Source: an uncultured Flavobacteriales bacterium
GTDB taxonomy: Bacteria; Bacteroidota; Bacteroidia; Flavobacteriales_D; Parvicellaceae
Direction of reading: 5' to 3'
Assembly: GCA_913042175.1 (NCBI GenBank)
Contig: CAJWIX010000012.1
Coordinates: forward strand, 1-33,375
DNA length: 33,375 nucleotides
The translations under genes and the position numbers were made by a program. Position 1 is the stretch's first letter, and each line of letters starts with the position of its first letter. Below the pieces are notes generated by a model. The model worked only from the letters and a program-made list of their open reading frames with translations. It ran no database searches and was not told where the DNA came from. Of this stretch, positions 7,947 through 16,159 are shown one piece after another.

Positions 7947-9661
7947 GGCTTAATGTCTTTAATATTTAGCTGAATACTAATTTGATTATTAAAGTGGTTT
8001 TCCATTAATGTAGCTACAACATCTAATCTTTTGGCATCTTCAATAATTTGAATTCCTTCAACAGAGTTAAACCATATTCCCTCAGTTATTATTGAATTCT
8101 CTTCATCAGTAAAATGAAATTTAATATGCTTTTGACCTACAATCTTTGGCTTACAAGACAAGAGTAAACCTTTAAAACAAAATACTGGCCTTGAATTTGA
8201 AGGGCCAAATGGTTCCATTTGCTTGATTATTCTCATCATTTTTGGAATACCACTTTCGTTCTTATTTTGAGCAAGCTGTTGCAAAGATAATTTTGAATCA
8301 ATTTTCAATTTTTTACACTTTAATTCATCAGTCATCTTTGAAGCCACTAAATTTTCAAACTCTTCAAAAAACTTTTCTTTATTTTCCTTTTTTAAGGACA
8401 TTCCTGCTGCATACTTATGCCCCCCAAATCGTTCAAAATGGTGTTGTAATTCTTCTAAAATAGCGTATATATCAAATTCTTTAACTGATCTGGCTGAGCC
8501 AGTTAAAACATCTCCATTTCCTGAAAAAACGATAGTGGGCTTATAATAGTGCTCCATAATTCTAGAAGCGACAATACCAATGACTCCTTTATGCCATTTT
8601 GGAGAATGTACAAGGTTGGTAAACCTTGAGTTGGGCTTAATCGATAGTTGAGAAAGTGCTTCATTGGTTATTTCTTCATCTAGCTCCCTTCTATAACTAT
8701 TTAAGTTTTCAATTTCATTAAATGCCATTTCTAATTCATTATTTTTAGATAATAAAAATTGAACTGCAAGTTTAGCATGTGATAATCTTCCAGCCGCATT
8801 TATCCTAGGAGCAACTTTAAATACTAAATCGGAAGCATTTACTCCTTTAGTGTATTTATACAAACTGAAAATTTTCTTGATGGATGCAATAGGATTAATA
8901 TTAATTTGAGCTAGTCCTTGTGAAACAATTAACCTGTTTTCGCCTATCAATGGAACAACATCTGCTGTAGTTGCTATTGCTGTAAGCTGTAAAGCTAAAT
9001 TTTCATCATATTGTATTTGAAATTGTTTTTTATATGCTTGAATGAATTTAAAACCAATACCACAGCCACAAAGTTCTTTAAAGTTATAATCACATTCCTC
9101 TTTTTTTGGATTAAGTATAGCTTTAGCTATTGGCAATTGGTTACCTGGCTTATGGTGATCACAAATAATTAAGTCAATACCAATTTCATGCATCAGTTTT
9201 GCTGCTTTGAAATCTTTAATCCCACAGTCTAAAGCAATTACCAATTGAATATTTTTTTCTTTCATCCAATCAACTGCCATCAATGAAATTCCATAACCTT
9301 CCTTTTCTCTATGTGGTTGATAACAATAAACATGTTCAGAAAAATGAGATGAAAAATGATACAGTAAGGCAACTGAACAAGTTCCATCTACATCATAATC
9401 ACCATATATTAAAATATTTTCTTTTTGTTCAAATGCTTTTTTTAATCTTCTAATTGCCAAGGGCATTCCATCCATAGATAAAGGATCCAAAAAATCCTTG
9501 TCTGAGGGTCTGAAAAATTGTTTAGCCTCATTGAATGATGTGATTTTTCTTGAAACTAAAATTTGAGCAATAACTTCTTCAATATTTAATTGTTGTTTTA
9601 AATCATCAACAATGGTTTGATCTACATCACTAAATTCCCATATGTTATTTTCTAATGGCAT
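7928..9661 (-). CDS. recJ: Single-stranded-DNA-specific exonuclease RecJ
   Basis: RecJ is a 5'-3' exonuclease on single-stranded DNA that acts in recombination and mismatch repair. The DHH phosphoesterase core shows ILIYGDYDVDGTCS (DYDVDG at 88-93), the ALDCGIKD segment, and the namesake DHH at 168-170. The DHHA1 domain has FERFGGHKYAAGMSL (about 403-417), and an OB-like C-terminal domain follows. At 577 residues it is a normal RecJ. It is convergent with the mscS-type gene, overlapping it by 19 bases. A divergent unknown gene starts 55 bases upstream of its ATG. Confidence 0.96.
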   Translation of the reverse strand: MPLENNIWEFSDVDQTIVDDLKQQLNIEEVIAQILVSRKITSFNEAKQFFRPSDKDFLDPLSMDGMPLAIRRLKKAFEQKENILIYGDYDVDGTCSVALLYHFSSHFSEHVYCYQPHREKEGYGISLMAVDWMKEKNIQLVIALDCGIKDFKAAKLMHEIGIDLIICDHHKPGNQLPIAKAILNPKKEECDYNFKELCGCGIGFKFIQAYKKQFQIQYDENLALQLTAIATTADVVPLIGENRLIVSQGLAQININPIASIKKIFSLYKYTKGVNASDLVFKVAPRINAAGRLSHAKLAVQFLLSKNNELEMAFNEIENLNSYRRELDEEITNEALSQLSIKPNSRFTNLVHSPKWHKGVIGIVASRIMEHYYKPTIVFSGNGDVLTGSARSVKEFDIYAILEELQHHFERFGGHKYAAGMSLKKENKEKFFEEFENLVASKMTDELKCKKLKIDSKLSLQQLAQNKNESGIPKMMRIIKQMEPFGPSNSRPVFCFKGLLLSCKPKIVGQKHIKFHFTDEENSIITEGIWFNSVEGIQIIEDAKRLDVVATLMENHFNNQISIQLNIKDIKPYALSS

Positions 9662-9716
9662 GACTTTATATAAAGATAATTTCCTAATTTAACTCCATGA
9701 GTTTAATTGCAACATA

Positions 9717-10367
9717 ATGAAACTACTTTTCATTTTTAAATTTATCATTTGCTGTACATATTCTATTTACAATCAAACAAATATTAATTCCATATATTTT
9801 CGTTTTCCTGAAAGTGATAAATATAGCAAGCAGAAATTTATTCCTAAAAACATCCATGGGACCTATTTCAAGCAGCATGACTCTCTTGTTAAATTAAAAA
9901 TTATTTCCGATAGCATTACTACATCACATACAGTCATTTTTCCAATACCAAAAAAAAACTTATTGGCTAATAACATGTCAATTAAAAATGACAGTGTATA
10001 TGGGATTAAATCATCTGTTGGGTTACCATTTAAATCTATAAATGACACACTGTATGCTTTTTTAGAACAATTTGACCAATTCTACAAAAGTGACTCCAAT
10101 TCATTTTGTTTAGAATTTCAAAATTCAACATTACTTTTTGAAACTTTAGAAGACAATCTATTTTATGTAATTAAGCTTAACGCTGTTAAAGATACACTCT
10201 ACGTGACTGAAAGTGATCCATCTTTATTTGATGAAAAAATAAAAAACAGTTTAAAAATCATACAACAAAAAGAGCCGTACTACTTACTTGAAAAAGAAAG
10301 TGAAGATTGGCTTAATTTTCTAAAAAACAAAGGATTTAATGATACCACATTATACTATAAAAGATGA
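9717..10367 (+). CDS. Secreted or periplasmic protein of unknown function
   Basis: I do not recognise this 216-residue protein. It begins with a hydrophobic stretch, MKLLFIFKFIICCTYSIYNQ, that looks like a signal peptide. The mature part has alternating hydrophobic/polar segments suggesting beta structure in the middle (SDSITTSHTVIFPIP; NSFCLEFQNSTLLFETLEDN) and a helical, Lys-rich end. No catalytic motif or lipobox is visible. Its stop overlaps the start of the next gene (ATGA), so the two are translationally coupled. It is divergent from recJ with a 55-base gap that has no exact TAnnTTTG box. Confidence 0.75.
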   Translation: MKLLFIFKFIICCTYSIYNQTNINSIYFRFPESDKYSKQKFIPKNIHGTYFKQHDSLVKLKIISDSITTSHTVIFPIPKKNLLANNMSIKNDSVYGIKSSVGLPFKSINDTLYAFLEQFDQFYKSDSNSFCLEFQNSTLLFETLEDNLFYVIKLNAVKDTLYVTESDPSLFDEKIKNSLKIIQQKEPYYLLEKESEDWLNFLKNKGFNDTTLYYKR

Positions 10368-10603
10368 AAAACCCATCAGAAGAACTTTTACAATTAAGAA
10401 ACGATATTGAACAAAGTCAACACGACCTAATTCAAGATCTTTTAAATTATTTGAACATTTATGAAATTGAAGAAGAAATATTTCAAAAAATGTTGCAAAC
10501 AATTAACAAGTATACCCAACATGCTTTTCGAATCACAAAAGCTATAGAAACACAAGAAATAATTGAACTAGTTTTAGTTAATGGTTTAAAGAATAAACAA
10601 TAA
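10364..10603 (+). CDS. Small helical protein of unknown function
   Basis: This 79-residue protein is predicted almost wholly alpha-helical, acidic and Gln/Glu-rich (e.g. EELLQLRNDIEQSQHDLIQD), with no membrane segment or signal peptide. Its ATG shares four bases (ATGA) with the stop of the upstream secreted protein, a coupling that argues for a real gene despite its size. It is followed by a plausible terminator. It resembles small cytoplasmic adaptor or regulator proteins only in general character; I cannot assign a family. Confidence 0.7.
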   Translation: MKNPSEELLQLRNDIEQSQHDLIQDLLNYLNIYEIEEEIFQKMLQTINKYTQHAFRITKAIETQEIIELVLVNGLKNKQ

Positions 10604-10608
10604 TTATT

Positions 10609-10642
10609 AAAAGCTAAATTTTGTTTTTATTTGGGCTTTTTT
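10609..10642 (+). terminator. Putative rho-independent terminator after the unknown pair
   Basis: AAAAGC and, 17 bases on, GCTTTTTT can form a stem extended by a G-T pair and an AAA/TTT stretch with one bulge, around a T-rich loop. A run of six T follows. It starts a few bases after the 79-residue gene and ends just before the nitroreductase ATG. The stem is AT-rich, so strength is uncertain. Confidence 0.45.
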
Positions 10643-10646
10643 AATT

Positions 10647-11276
10647 ATGGACATTGTTGATTATTATAATTGGAGATACGCTACCAAAAAATTTAACCCT
10701 AAAAAAAGAATTGCCTCATCAGATTTAGAGTTAATTAAAGAAGCTGTTAGACTAGCTCCTTCTTCATATGGGTTACAATTATTTAAAGTACTTATAATAG
10801 AAGATACATCACTTAAGGAAAAACTGCTTAAAGCTTCTTTTAATCAGCATCAAGTAGTAGATTGTTCTCATCTTTTTGTTTTTTGTAACTACACAAAGGT
10901 TTTCGAGAATGATATTGACCTATACATTAACACAAAATCAAAAGTTAATAAACATCCATTAAATGAATTACAAGGTTATGGATCATTTCTGAAAAATAAC
11001 CTTCTAAAAAAAGAAACTACTGAAACAAGTATATGGACTACTAACCAAGTTTATATTGCGCTAGCACATCTTATGACGGCTTGTGCAACATTACAAATTG
11101 ATTCTTGCCCAATTGAAGGATTTGATACCGATAAATATAATACTATACTTAATCTAAAAGAGAGGCACATGAACACTGCAGTTATTGCAGCAGTTGGATA
11201 TAGATCAAATGAAGATTTAACTCAAAATCAAAAAAAAGTAAGAAAAGCTTCTAATGTGCTTTTTGAAACCATTTGA
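10647..11276 (+). CDS. NAD(P)H-dependent oxidoreductase, nitroreductase family
   Basis: This is a predicted FMN-dependent enzyme that reduces nitro compounds or quinones with NAD(P)H. The opening MDIVDYYNWRYATKKFNPKK is typical of NfsB-like nitroreductases (Arg and Lys of the RYATKKF segment contact FMN phosphate). It is followed by EAVRLAPSSYGLQLFKVLII, and by IALAHLMTACATLQIDSCPIEGFD near residues 130-160, the second FMN-binding segment. At 209 residues it is the usual length. The EamA transporter gene begins four bases after its stop, so they are likely cotranscribed. The physiological substrate is unknown. Confidence 0.9.
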   Translation: MDIVDYYNWRYATKKFNPKKRIASSDLELIKEAVRLAPSSYGLQLFKVLIIEDTSLKEKLLKASFNQHQVVDCSHLFVFCNYTKVFENDIDLYINTKSKVNKHPLNELQGYGSFLKNNLLKKETTETSIWTTNQVYIALAHLMTACATLQIDSCPIEGFDTDKYNTILNLKERHMNTAVIAAVGYRSNEDLTQNQKKVRKASNVLFETI

Positions 11277-11280
11277 CTTA

Positions 11281-12177
11281 ATGTTCGATTTTTCAAAGAA
11301 AATTAACCAACTTTTTGTCCTCATTTTTCTTGCCTTAATATGGGGTAGCTCTTTTATCCTAATGAAGAAAGGACTTAGGAGTTATACTCCAGTAGAAATT
11401 ACACTTTATAGAATTCTTATTGTTTTTATTGTGTTTTTACCATTTTGTATAAACAAACTAAAAAAAGTAACCAAAAAAGATTTTCTCATTATATCTATTA
11501 CAGGTATAGTTGGCAGTGCTATACCTTACTTTTTGTTCATAAAAGCGCAAACCTATATTGATAGTTCTTTGAACGGAATACTAAACTCCATTACCCCTCT
11601 ATTTACCATACTTTTTGGGGCTGTTTTTTTTAGTCAAAAGTTTAACTTAAAAACAATAACGGGAGTTATTATTGGCCTTATTGGTGCGGTTGGTTTAATT
11701 CTAGTAGCTAATAATAACAATATTAATACTAATGCTCTCTTATATTCAATTTTACCATTAATTGGGTCAGCATGTTATGCCCTAAATCTTAATATTATTA
11801 AGCTATATCTAAGTCATATTTCCGCTGTATTAATTACAGGAATTTCATTTTTAATCATTGGACCTATTTCATCTTATTTTTTAATAGCTAAAACTGAATT
11901 TATTGTCCATTTATTACAAAATGATACGAATTACATGAACTTTATTTACATTAATGTACTTGGAATAATCGGGACCGGCTTAGCAGTATGGATTTTTAAT
12001 TTATTAATCAAAGAAACTTCTTCAGTATTTGCTTCTTCAGTTACCTACTTAATTCCTATCGTTGCTATAGTTTGGGGTATTGCAGACGGAGAAAACTTTA
12101 TTTTTCTTGAAGGATTATTTTGTGGCGTCATATTTACTGGTGTTTACTTAATAAGGCAACCTTCCTTAAAAACTTAA
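11281..12177 (+). CDS. EamA/DMT-family transporter
   Basis: This is a ten-helix inner-membrane transporter of the drug/metabolite transporter superfamily; members export amino acids, metabolites or purines. Two EamA repeats are visible, the first opening with LFVLIFLALIWGSSFILMKK and the second around LLYSILPLIGSACYALNLNI. The ORF track begins at 11254, but that start lies inside the nitroreductase gene and adds nine unlikely residues. The ATG at 11281 (MFDFSKKINQ) gives 298 residues, the family norm, and a four-base gap. The 3' end overlaps the convergent membrane-protein gene by four bases. The substrate cannot be inferred. Confidence 0.9.
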   Translation: MFDFSKKINQLFVLIFLALIWGSSFILMKKGLRSYTPVEITLYRILIVFIVFLPFCINKLKKVTKKDFLIISITGIVGSAIPYFLFIKAQTYIDSSLNGILNSITPLFTILFGAVFFSQKFNLKTITGVIIGLIGAVGLILVANNNNINTNALLYSILPLIGSACYALNLNIIKLYLSHISAVLITGISFLIIGPISSYFLIAKTEFIVHLLQNDTNYMNFIYINVLGIIGTGLAVWIFNLLIKETSSVFASSVTYLIPIVAIVWGIADGENFIFLEGLFCGVIFTGVYLIRQPSLKT

Positions 12178-12866
12178 TTAGCCTTGACCTTAATTAATTT
12201 GTATGATCCTACAAATATTAATGCAGTCACAAAAACTATGAGAACGTGACTAATATCATGATGATTGAACCATCTGCTCAAACTAAATTTCATATTAAAA
12301 ACTAAAGCAGGTAATAAAGCGGATAAAATCCCAAAAACAATCCATAAATTACCTATTGATTTCAACTTAATATAACCATAAATATTTATAGGTAATGCAA
12401 AACCAATCAGCATGACAACCAATGCAATTTGTGTAAGTTGAAAATTAACAAAAAAGATGATGAAAAATGTAAATAATGTAGCCTGTACGAATAGGCTTAC
12501 TTGTAGTAGTCTATACCACTGTTTGTTCGCCACTTTTTTTATTGACATTAATGATGCTAAAGCTAAAAACAAGTGTGCAAGAACACTAACAACCCAACCA
12601 ATTAACTTCAAATTTGGATGAATATGTGGTTTTAATGCATGTCCAAATAAACCAGCTAAAACCATAGCAAAAAAGAAAAATAAAAAATAATTTTTAAACA
12701 AGGTGTACATGATTTTTTGTTCAGTATTGTTAATCCTCCTAAGTATAAAAAAACCAATTATACTAACGAGACCTATCAATAAATCTGTTGATGCAGTAAT
12801 AGGTTCAGAAATTTCAAAATCTCCAATCCAAATTGATGGATTTACTGTTAAATGATCCGTTTTCAA
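12174..12866 (-). CDS. Seven-helix-like membrane protein, possibly DUF6962
   Basis: This 230-residue protein has about seven hydrophobic segments and almost no soluble part. The N-terminal ISEPITASTDLLIGLVSIIG and the C-terminal HHDISHVLIVFV remind me of a Bacteroidota family I know as DUF6962. They also recall the Ser/Asp/His pattern of CREST-type membrane hydrolases (ceramidase/PAQR-like). Other candidate polar residues are in GHALKPHIHP (about 75-84). This link is from memory and unverified. The gene starts one base after the stop of the hydroxylase-like gene, so the two are almost certainly one operon, hinting at a shared lipid role. Confidence 0.8.
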   Translation of the reverse strand: MKTDHLTVNPSIWIGDFEISEPITASTDLLIGLVSIIGFFILRRINNTEQKIMYTLFKNYFLFFFFAMVLAGLFGHALKPHIHPNLKLIGWVVSVLAHLFLALASLMSIKKVANKQWYRLLQVSLFVQATLFTFFIIFFVNFQLTQIALVVMLIGFALPINIYGYIKLKSIGNLWIVFGILSALLPALVFNMKFSLSRWFNHHDISHVLIVFVTALIFVGSYKLIKVKAN

Positions 12867-12867
12867 A

Positions 12868-14154
12868 TTATTTATTATTCATTTGGTAATTAGAGAAATC
12901 CTCTGTTTGGTCATTAATTTTAAAGAATGAAGTTAACGTCCAAGCTAATAAACCCAACATATATAAAAAACTTATAGTGAAAATTATTGAAAATAAAGAC
13001 GAATCAAAAAAGCCAATGAAAACAAATATAGGAATCAAAAATTGCCTTGTTAATTCAAAAAACAAAGCATTAGGATGATGATTAAGTGTAGATGAATGAA
13101 CAAATACCGAAATAAGAATAAAAATGATGAGTATTATCACGGCTGGGTTTAGTAGGAGATCTAAAAATGCAACATCATTTCCCATGCTTGATTTGATACT
13201 TATTAAACCAATAAAAGAAGCAAAAGTAGGAAGTGTACTAAATACGGTATACCATTTTCTTTCTTTAGAAATTGGGAATTCAGGCTTTTCTCTTAAACCA
13301 TTGTTATCAGTAGCAAAAACGGGGTCTAAATGATCTACATCATTTGGAGTCCATCTAGGGCCCTTCAAAAAAATCAAAATCTTATCCTTTGGTTTTTTTG
13401 CCATTTTAGCTCTTTTAAATAAATTTTTCCAATAAGAAAAAGTAGCATTATAGGCAGAAGAGTTAATAAAACCGGAAGTTATGCCATAATCAGGCTCCTC
13501 CTCTTCATTTTTAAAAGTTCCAAACAACCTGTCCCAAAAAATAAAAATATGAGCATAATTTTTATCCATGTATTTTTCATTTCTTCCATGATGTACTCTA
13601 TGATGAGACGGAGTAGTCATAAAATACTCTAAAACTCCAAGTTTGCCTACTATCCTTGAATGAGTAAACAATTGATAAAGACCTAAAAAAAGTGATGTAG
13701 TTACAATGGTGAAAACATCAAAACCAGCCAAAGCCATCCAGACAAAAAATAAAGCTCTAAAAACTACAGCAAAAAATGAAACCCTAAAAACGGTTGTTAT
13801 ATTTAATTCTTCACTTTGATGATGAACAATATGTGCCGCCCATAAAAAGTTCACTTGATGACTTAATCTATGAAACCAGTAGGCTATAAAGTCAGTAACG
13901 AAAAGTCCTAAAATCCAAATTGGAATTGAGAATGAAAAATCTATTAAAGCAAAATGCTTATGGATGTAATCAAATGCAAATAAAATTAAAATAGAAAAAA
14001 CAAGATCAAAAACCCGCTCTAACACCCCGCAATAGAGGTTGGTAAAACTGTCCGAAAAATTGTAAATACTTATTTTTCTTTTCTTGGCAAAAACAGCTTC
14101 AAATGTTAATAATAATATAATTAATAAAGCTATGGATGCGATTAACCAATACAC
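12868..14154 (-). CDS. Fatty acid hydroxylase superfamily protein (sterol desaturase / alkylglycerol monooxygenase-like)
   Basis: This is an integral-membrane di-iron oxygenase that would hydroxylate or desaturate a lipid. The eight-histidine pattern is clear: HRLSH, then AHIVHHQSEELN, then SHHRVHHGRNEKYMDKNYAH. The last segment plus IFWDRLFGTF is closest to the alkylglycerol monooxygenase branch. N-terminal helices hold the di-iron site. After a soluble stretch (about 215-290), the C-terminal third has four more hydrophobic segments, making the protein (428 residues) longer than plain sterol desaturases. The start is GTG. A candidate -7 box lies just upstream. The lipid substrate is unknown; ether lipids or lineage-specific sulfonolipids are possibilities only. 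Confidence 0.88.
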   Translation of the reverse strand: MYWLIASIALLIILLLTFEAVFAKKRKISIYNFSDSFTNLYCGVLERVFDLVFSILILFAFDYIHKHFALIDFSFSIPIWILGLFVTDFIAYWFHRLSHQVNFLWAAHIVHHQSEELNITTVFRVSFFAVVFRALFFVWMALAGFDVFTIVTTSLFLGLYQLFTHSRIVGKLGVLEYFMTTPSHHRVHHGRNEKYMDKNYAHIFIFWDRLFGTFKNEEEEPDYGITSGFINSSAYNATFSYWKNLFKRAKMAKKPKDKILIFLKGPRWTPNDVDHLDPVFATDNNGLREKPEFPISKERKWYTVFSTLPTFASFIGLISIKSSMGNDVAFLDLLLNPAVIILIIFILISVFVHSSTLNHHPNALFFELTRQFLIPIFVFIGFFDSSLFSIIFTISFLYMLGLLAWTLTSFFKINDQTEDFSNYQMNNK

Positions 14155-14174
14155 TCTTTGAAATTTGAATTGAG

Positions 14175-14182
14175 CAAATTTA
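14175..14182 (-). promoter_or_regulatory. Possible internal promoter for the hydroxylase operon
   Basis: The minus strand reads TAAATTTG, matching TAnnTTTG, in the 48-base gap between the M28 peptidase and the hydroxylase-like gene, 20 bases before the GTG start. No TTG box lies at the expected distance upstream. AT-rich sequence makes chance matches common here. Confidence 0.3.
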
Positions 14183-14202
14183 ATTTTTTTAAATACATCG
14201 GT

Positions 14203-15429
14203 TTAAAAAGAGTCAAAAAAATTAATTAATAAATCTTGAATTTTATCCGTCTTTGTAAGTGGTAATGTTTCAGATTTATCTAAAGGATTATGATAATGCG
14301 CAACACCCCCTAGCGTATAAATAAAAATTGATGGAACATCGTTTTTAGCAAACCAATAATGGTCTGAATTAGGTGCTTGACCTCTTACTTTAACTCTTTT
14401 AAAATCATGGTTTTCACTATTGATTTTTGTTATTCTTTTAACATATTTTTTTTGTTCTAAAGCATTTACAATAGCAATCCCATCTTCTCCAGTACCTACT
14501 AAATCTAAATTGACTAAAAACTTGATTTTCTTTAATTTTACATTGGGATATTGCGTAAAATATTTGGAGCCTAAAAGTCCTATTTCTTCTGCGCCAAAAC
14601 AAATGAAAAGCATGGTGTACTTATTTTTTTTACGGGCATAATACTTGGCCAAGTTTAACAATAAACTTATTCCACTTGCATTATCATTTGCTCCAGGATA
14701 CATAATATCCCCCATCATCCCCAAATGATCATAATGAGCTGTAATTGCCAAAATTTTATTCTTTCTGCCAGAAACTTTAGCAATAACGTTTTGAGTCGTT
14801 AAATTAGAAACCATCTTGTTTCTAATATCCATGATTAATTCTTCTTTAGGTTTTAAATTTATCTCAGGTTTTAGATTAATTATAGGATACTTGTATGAAT
14901 GATCTGAAATAGACCAATTTAACTTTTCATTAGAACGCCATATCACAGGCCCATAATAGGCCAATGAATATTTTAATTGTTTGTACATCCCAATGGAATC
15001 CAAATCAATAACCCTGGTAACATCCAAAAAGAAAACAATGTTTTTATCAATTAATTCATTTAAGGAATCACCCAATACAAATGGTAAAACTGAAAAAGCA
15101 CCTTTTGAAGAGCCTGAAGATGGATCGATCACAAAATCTTCTCCAGGTATTAGGCTTACTTCCCCGATCTTAAGTAAGCACGCTGATGGGAAAGTATTTA
15201 CATTTATATGGAATTCTTGAAAATATGAATCAGATACAGGACTTAATTTTAGCCTCTTAAATTCATTTGATAAAAACGCTGCAGTTTTGTGATGCCCATT
15301 GTTTACATAACCTCTTCCAGAAAAATAATTGGAAGTCAGCGTATCTACGTAATTCCTAAGACCTTCTTTTTGAGAGAAATTTGTTCCGTAAATTAGACAT
15401 GCTAAAAAAACAAACAGTTGTTTTTTCAT
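14203..15429 (-). CDS. Secreted M28-family zinc aminopeptidase
   Basis: This is a predicted exported di-zinc exopeptidase. The signal peptide is MKKQLFVFLACLIYGTNFSQ. All metal ligands and catalytic residues of family M28 are present: ITAHYDHLG (H232), GANDNASG (D249), FGAEEIGLLG (E281/E282), NLDLVGTG (D309) and HYHNPLDKSE (H380). The insertion at about 70-200 resembles the PA-like region of larger M28 proteins. No T9SS sorting domain is visible, so it probably stays periplasmic or envelope-associated. Its ATG overlaps the stop of the upstream helical-protein gene by four bases. Confidence 0.93.
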   Translation of the reverse strand: MKKQLFVFLACLIYGTNFSQKEGLRNYVDTLTSNYFSGRGYVNNGHHKTAAFLSNEFKRLKLSPVSDSYFQEFHINVNTFPSACLLKIGEVSLIPGEDFVIDPSSGSSKGAFSVLPFVLGDSLNELIDKNIVFFLDVTRVIDLDSIGMYKQLKYSLAYYGPVIWRSNEKLNWSISDHSYKYPIINLKPEINLKPKEELIMDIRNKMVSNLTTQNVIAKVSGRKNKILAITAHYDHLGMMGDIMYPGANDNASGISLLLNLAKYYARKKNKYTMLFICFGAEEIGLLGSKYFTQYPNVKLKKIKFLVNLDLVGTGEDGIAIVNALEQKKYVKRITKINSENHDFKRVKVRGQAPNSDHYWFAKNDVPSIFIYTLGGVAHYHNPLDKSETLPLTKTDKIQDLLINFFDSF

Positions 15430-16040
15430 TTATTTAAATATCTCCTCTCAATCAATTTAACAAATTTCTTAACCATGGTTGATTTAAGGTTCCAATCAAA
15501 TTTTTTAGCTAAATCATTTTTAAAAAAACTCAATGCTTCTTCTTTTGAATTACAACTGTTAAGTCTATTTAATGTTTTTGAAAAAAGATTGGTATCCCCG
15601 CTAAATAAGTTTTCTGTAAGTAAAAAACGTTCATTTAGCCCAATTTCTTTTGTCAAATCAAAAATCTGTTGCTCACCAAACTTGTCAGCCAAAGTAGTTT
15701 GAGATTGAGATAGCATTTCATTTACACTCTTTTTCTCTTCCTCAGATTTTTTTTTCAGTTGAATTTCTTCAGCTTTTGTTTCAACAATTTCATCAAATTC
15801 TTCCTTTTCTATAGCATCAATGAGATTAGTTTGATTTTTCTCCACTTCCTCAACTAATTCATTTTCATTCAACGAAATATTCTGACTGAGTTGATATTTA
15901 AAAATGATTAATGCTTCTTGAAATGAAGAAGAAAGAGATAGTAATTTACCAATATCTCCTTCATCTTTCTTTAGATTAGAAATTTGTTCTTGAATTTCAT
16001 TTGAAAGTATTTCTAAATTTTTAACATTCATCTCTTCCAT
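15426..16040 (-). CDS. Bacteroidota helical protein of unknown function
   Basis: This 204-residue protein has no signal peptide. The middle (about 60-110) is a charged Glu/Lys-rich, likely coiled-coil stretch (EEVEKNQTNL; KAEEIQLKKKSEEEKKSV). The C-terminal 75 residues look like the conserved part: GLNERFLLTENLFSGDTNLF followed by LNRLNSCNSKEEALSFF and ending FVKLIERRYLNK. I recall similar unannotated proteins beside M28 peptidase genes in Bacteroidota, but cannot name a family. It overlaps the M28 gene by four bases, so the two are coupled. It is divergent from murF-alr across a 119-base AT-rich gap. Confidence 0.8.
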   Translation of the reverse strand: MEEMNVKNLEILSNEIQEQISNLKKDEGDIGKLLSLSSSFQEALIIFKYQLSQNISLNENELVEEVEKNQTNLIDAIEKEEFDEIVETKAEEIQLKKKSEEEKKSVNEMLSQSQTTLADKFGEQQIFDLTKEIGLNERFLLTENLFSGDTNLFSKTLNRLNSCNSKEEALSFFKNDLAKKFDWNLKSTMVKKFVKLIERRYLNK

Positions 16041-16050
16041 TATTTAAACT

Positions 16051-16058
16051 TATCTTTG
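16051..16058 (+). promoter_or_regulatory. Possible -7 element upstream of murF-alr
   Basis: TATCTTTG followed by CA is a very typical flavobacterial -7 box. It lies 102 bases before the murF-alr start, implying a leader of roughly 95 bases, and has no clear TTG partner upstream. A closer near-match (TAATTTTTG at 16127, one base too long) is an alternative. The 119-base gap otherwise shows no gene. Confidence 0.35.
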
Positions 16059-16159
16059 CAAGATTGATTTTTTTTAAAAATTATTTACACGTTAATAATT
16101 GATTTTTTCAACATAACATTTTGATTAATTTTTGCGTTACAATCATATTAACATAACCC

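Noticed and set aside
16041-16159. Possible hidden small gene or regulatory RNA in the AT-rich gap before murF-alr
   Set aside because: No ORF with a credible start, and only weak AT-only hairpins; a promoter box is the only supportable element.
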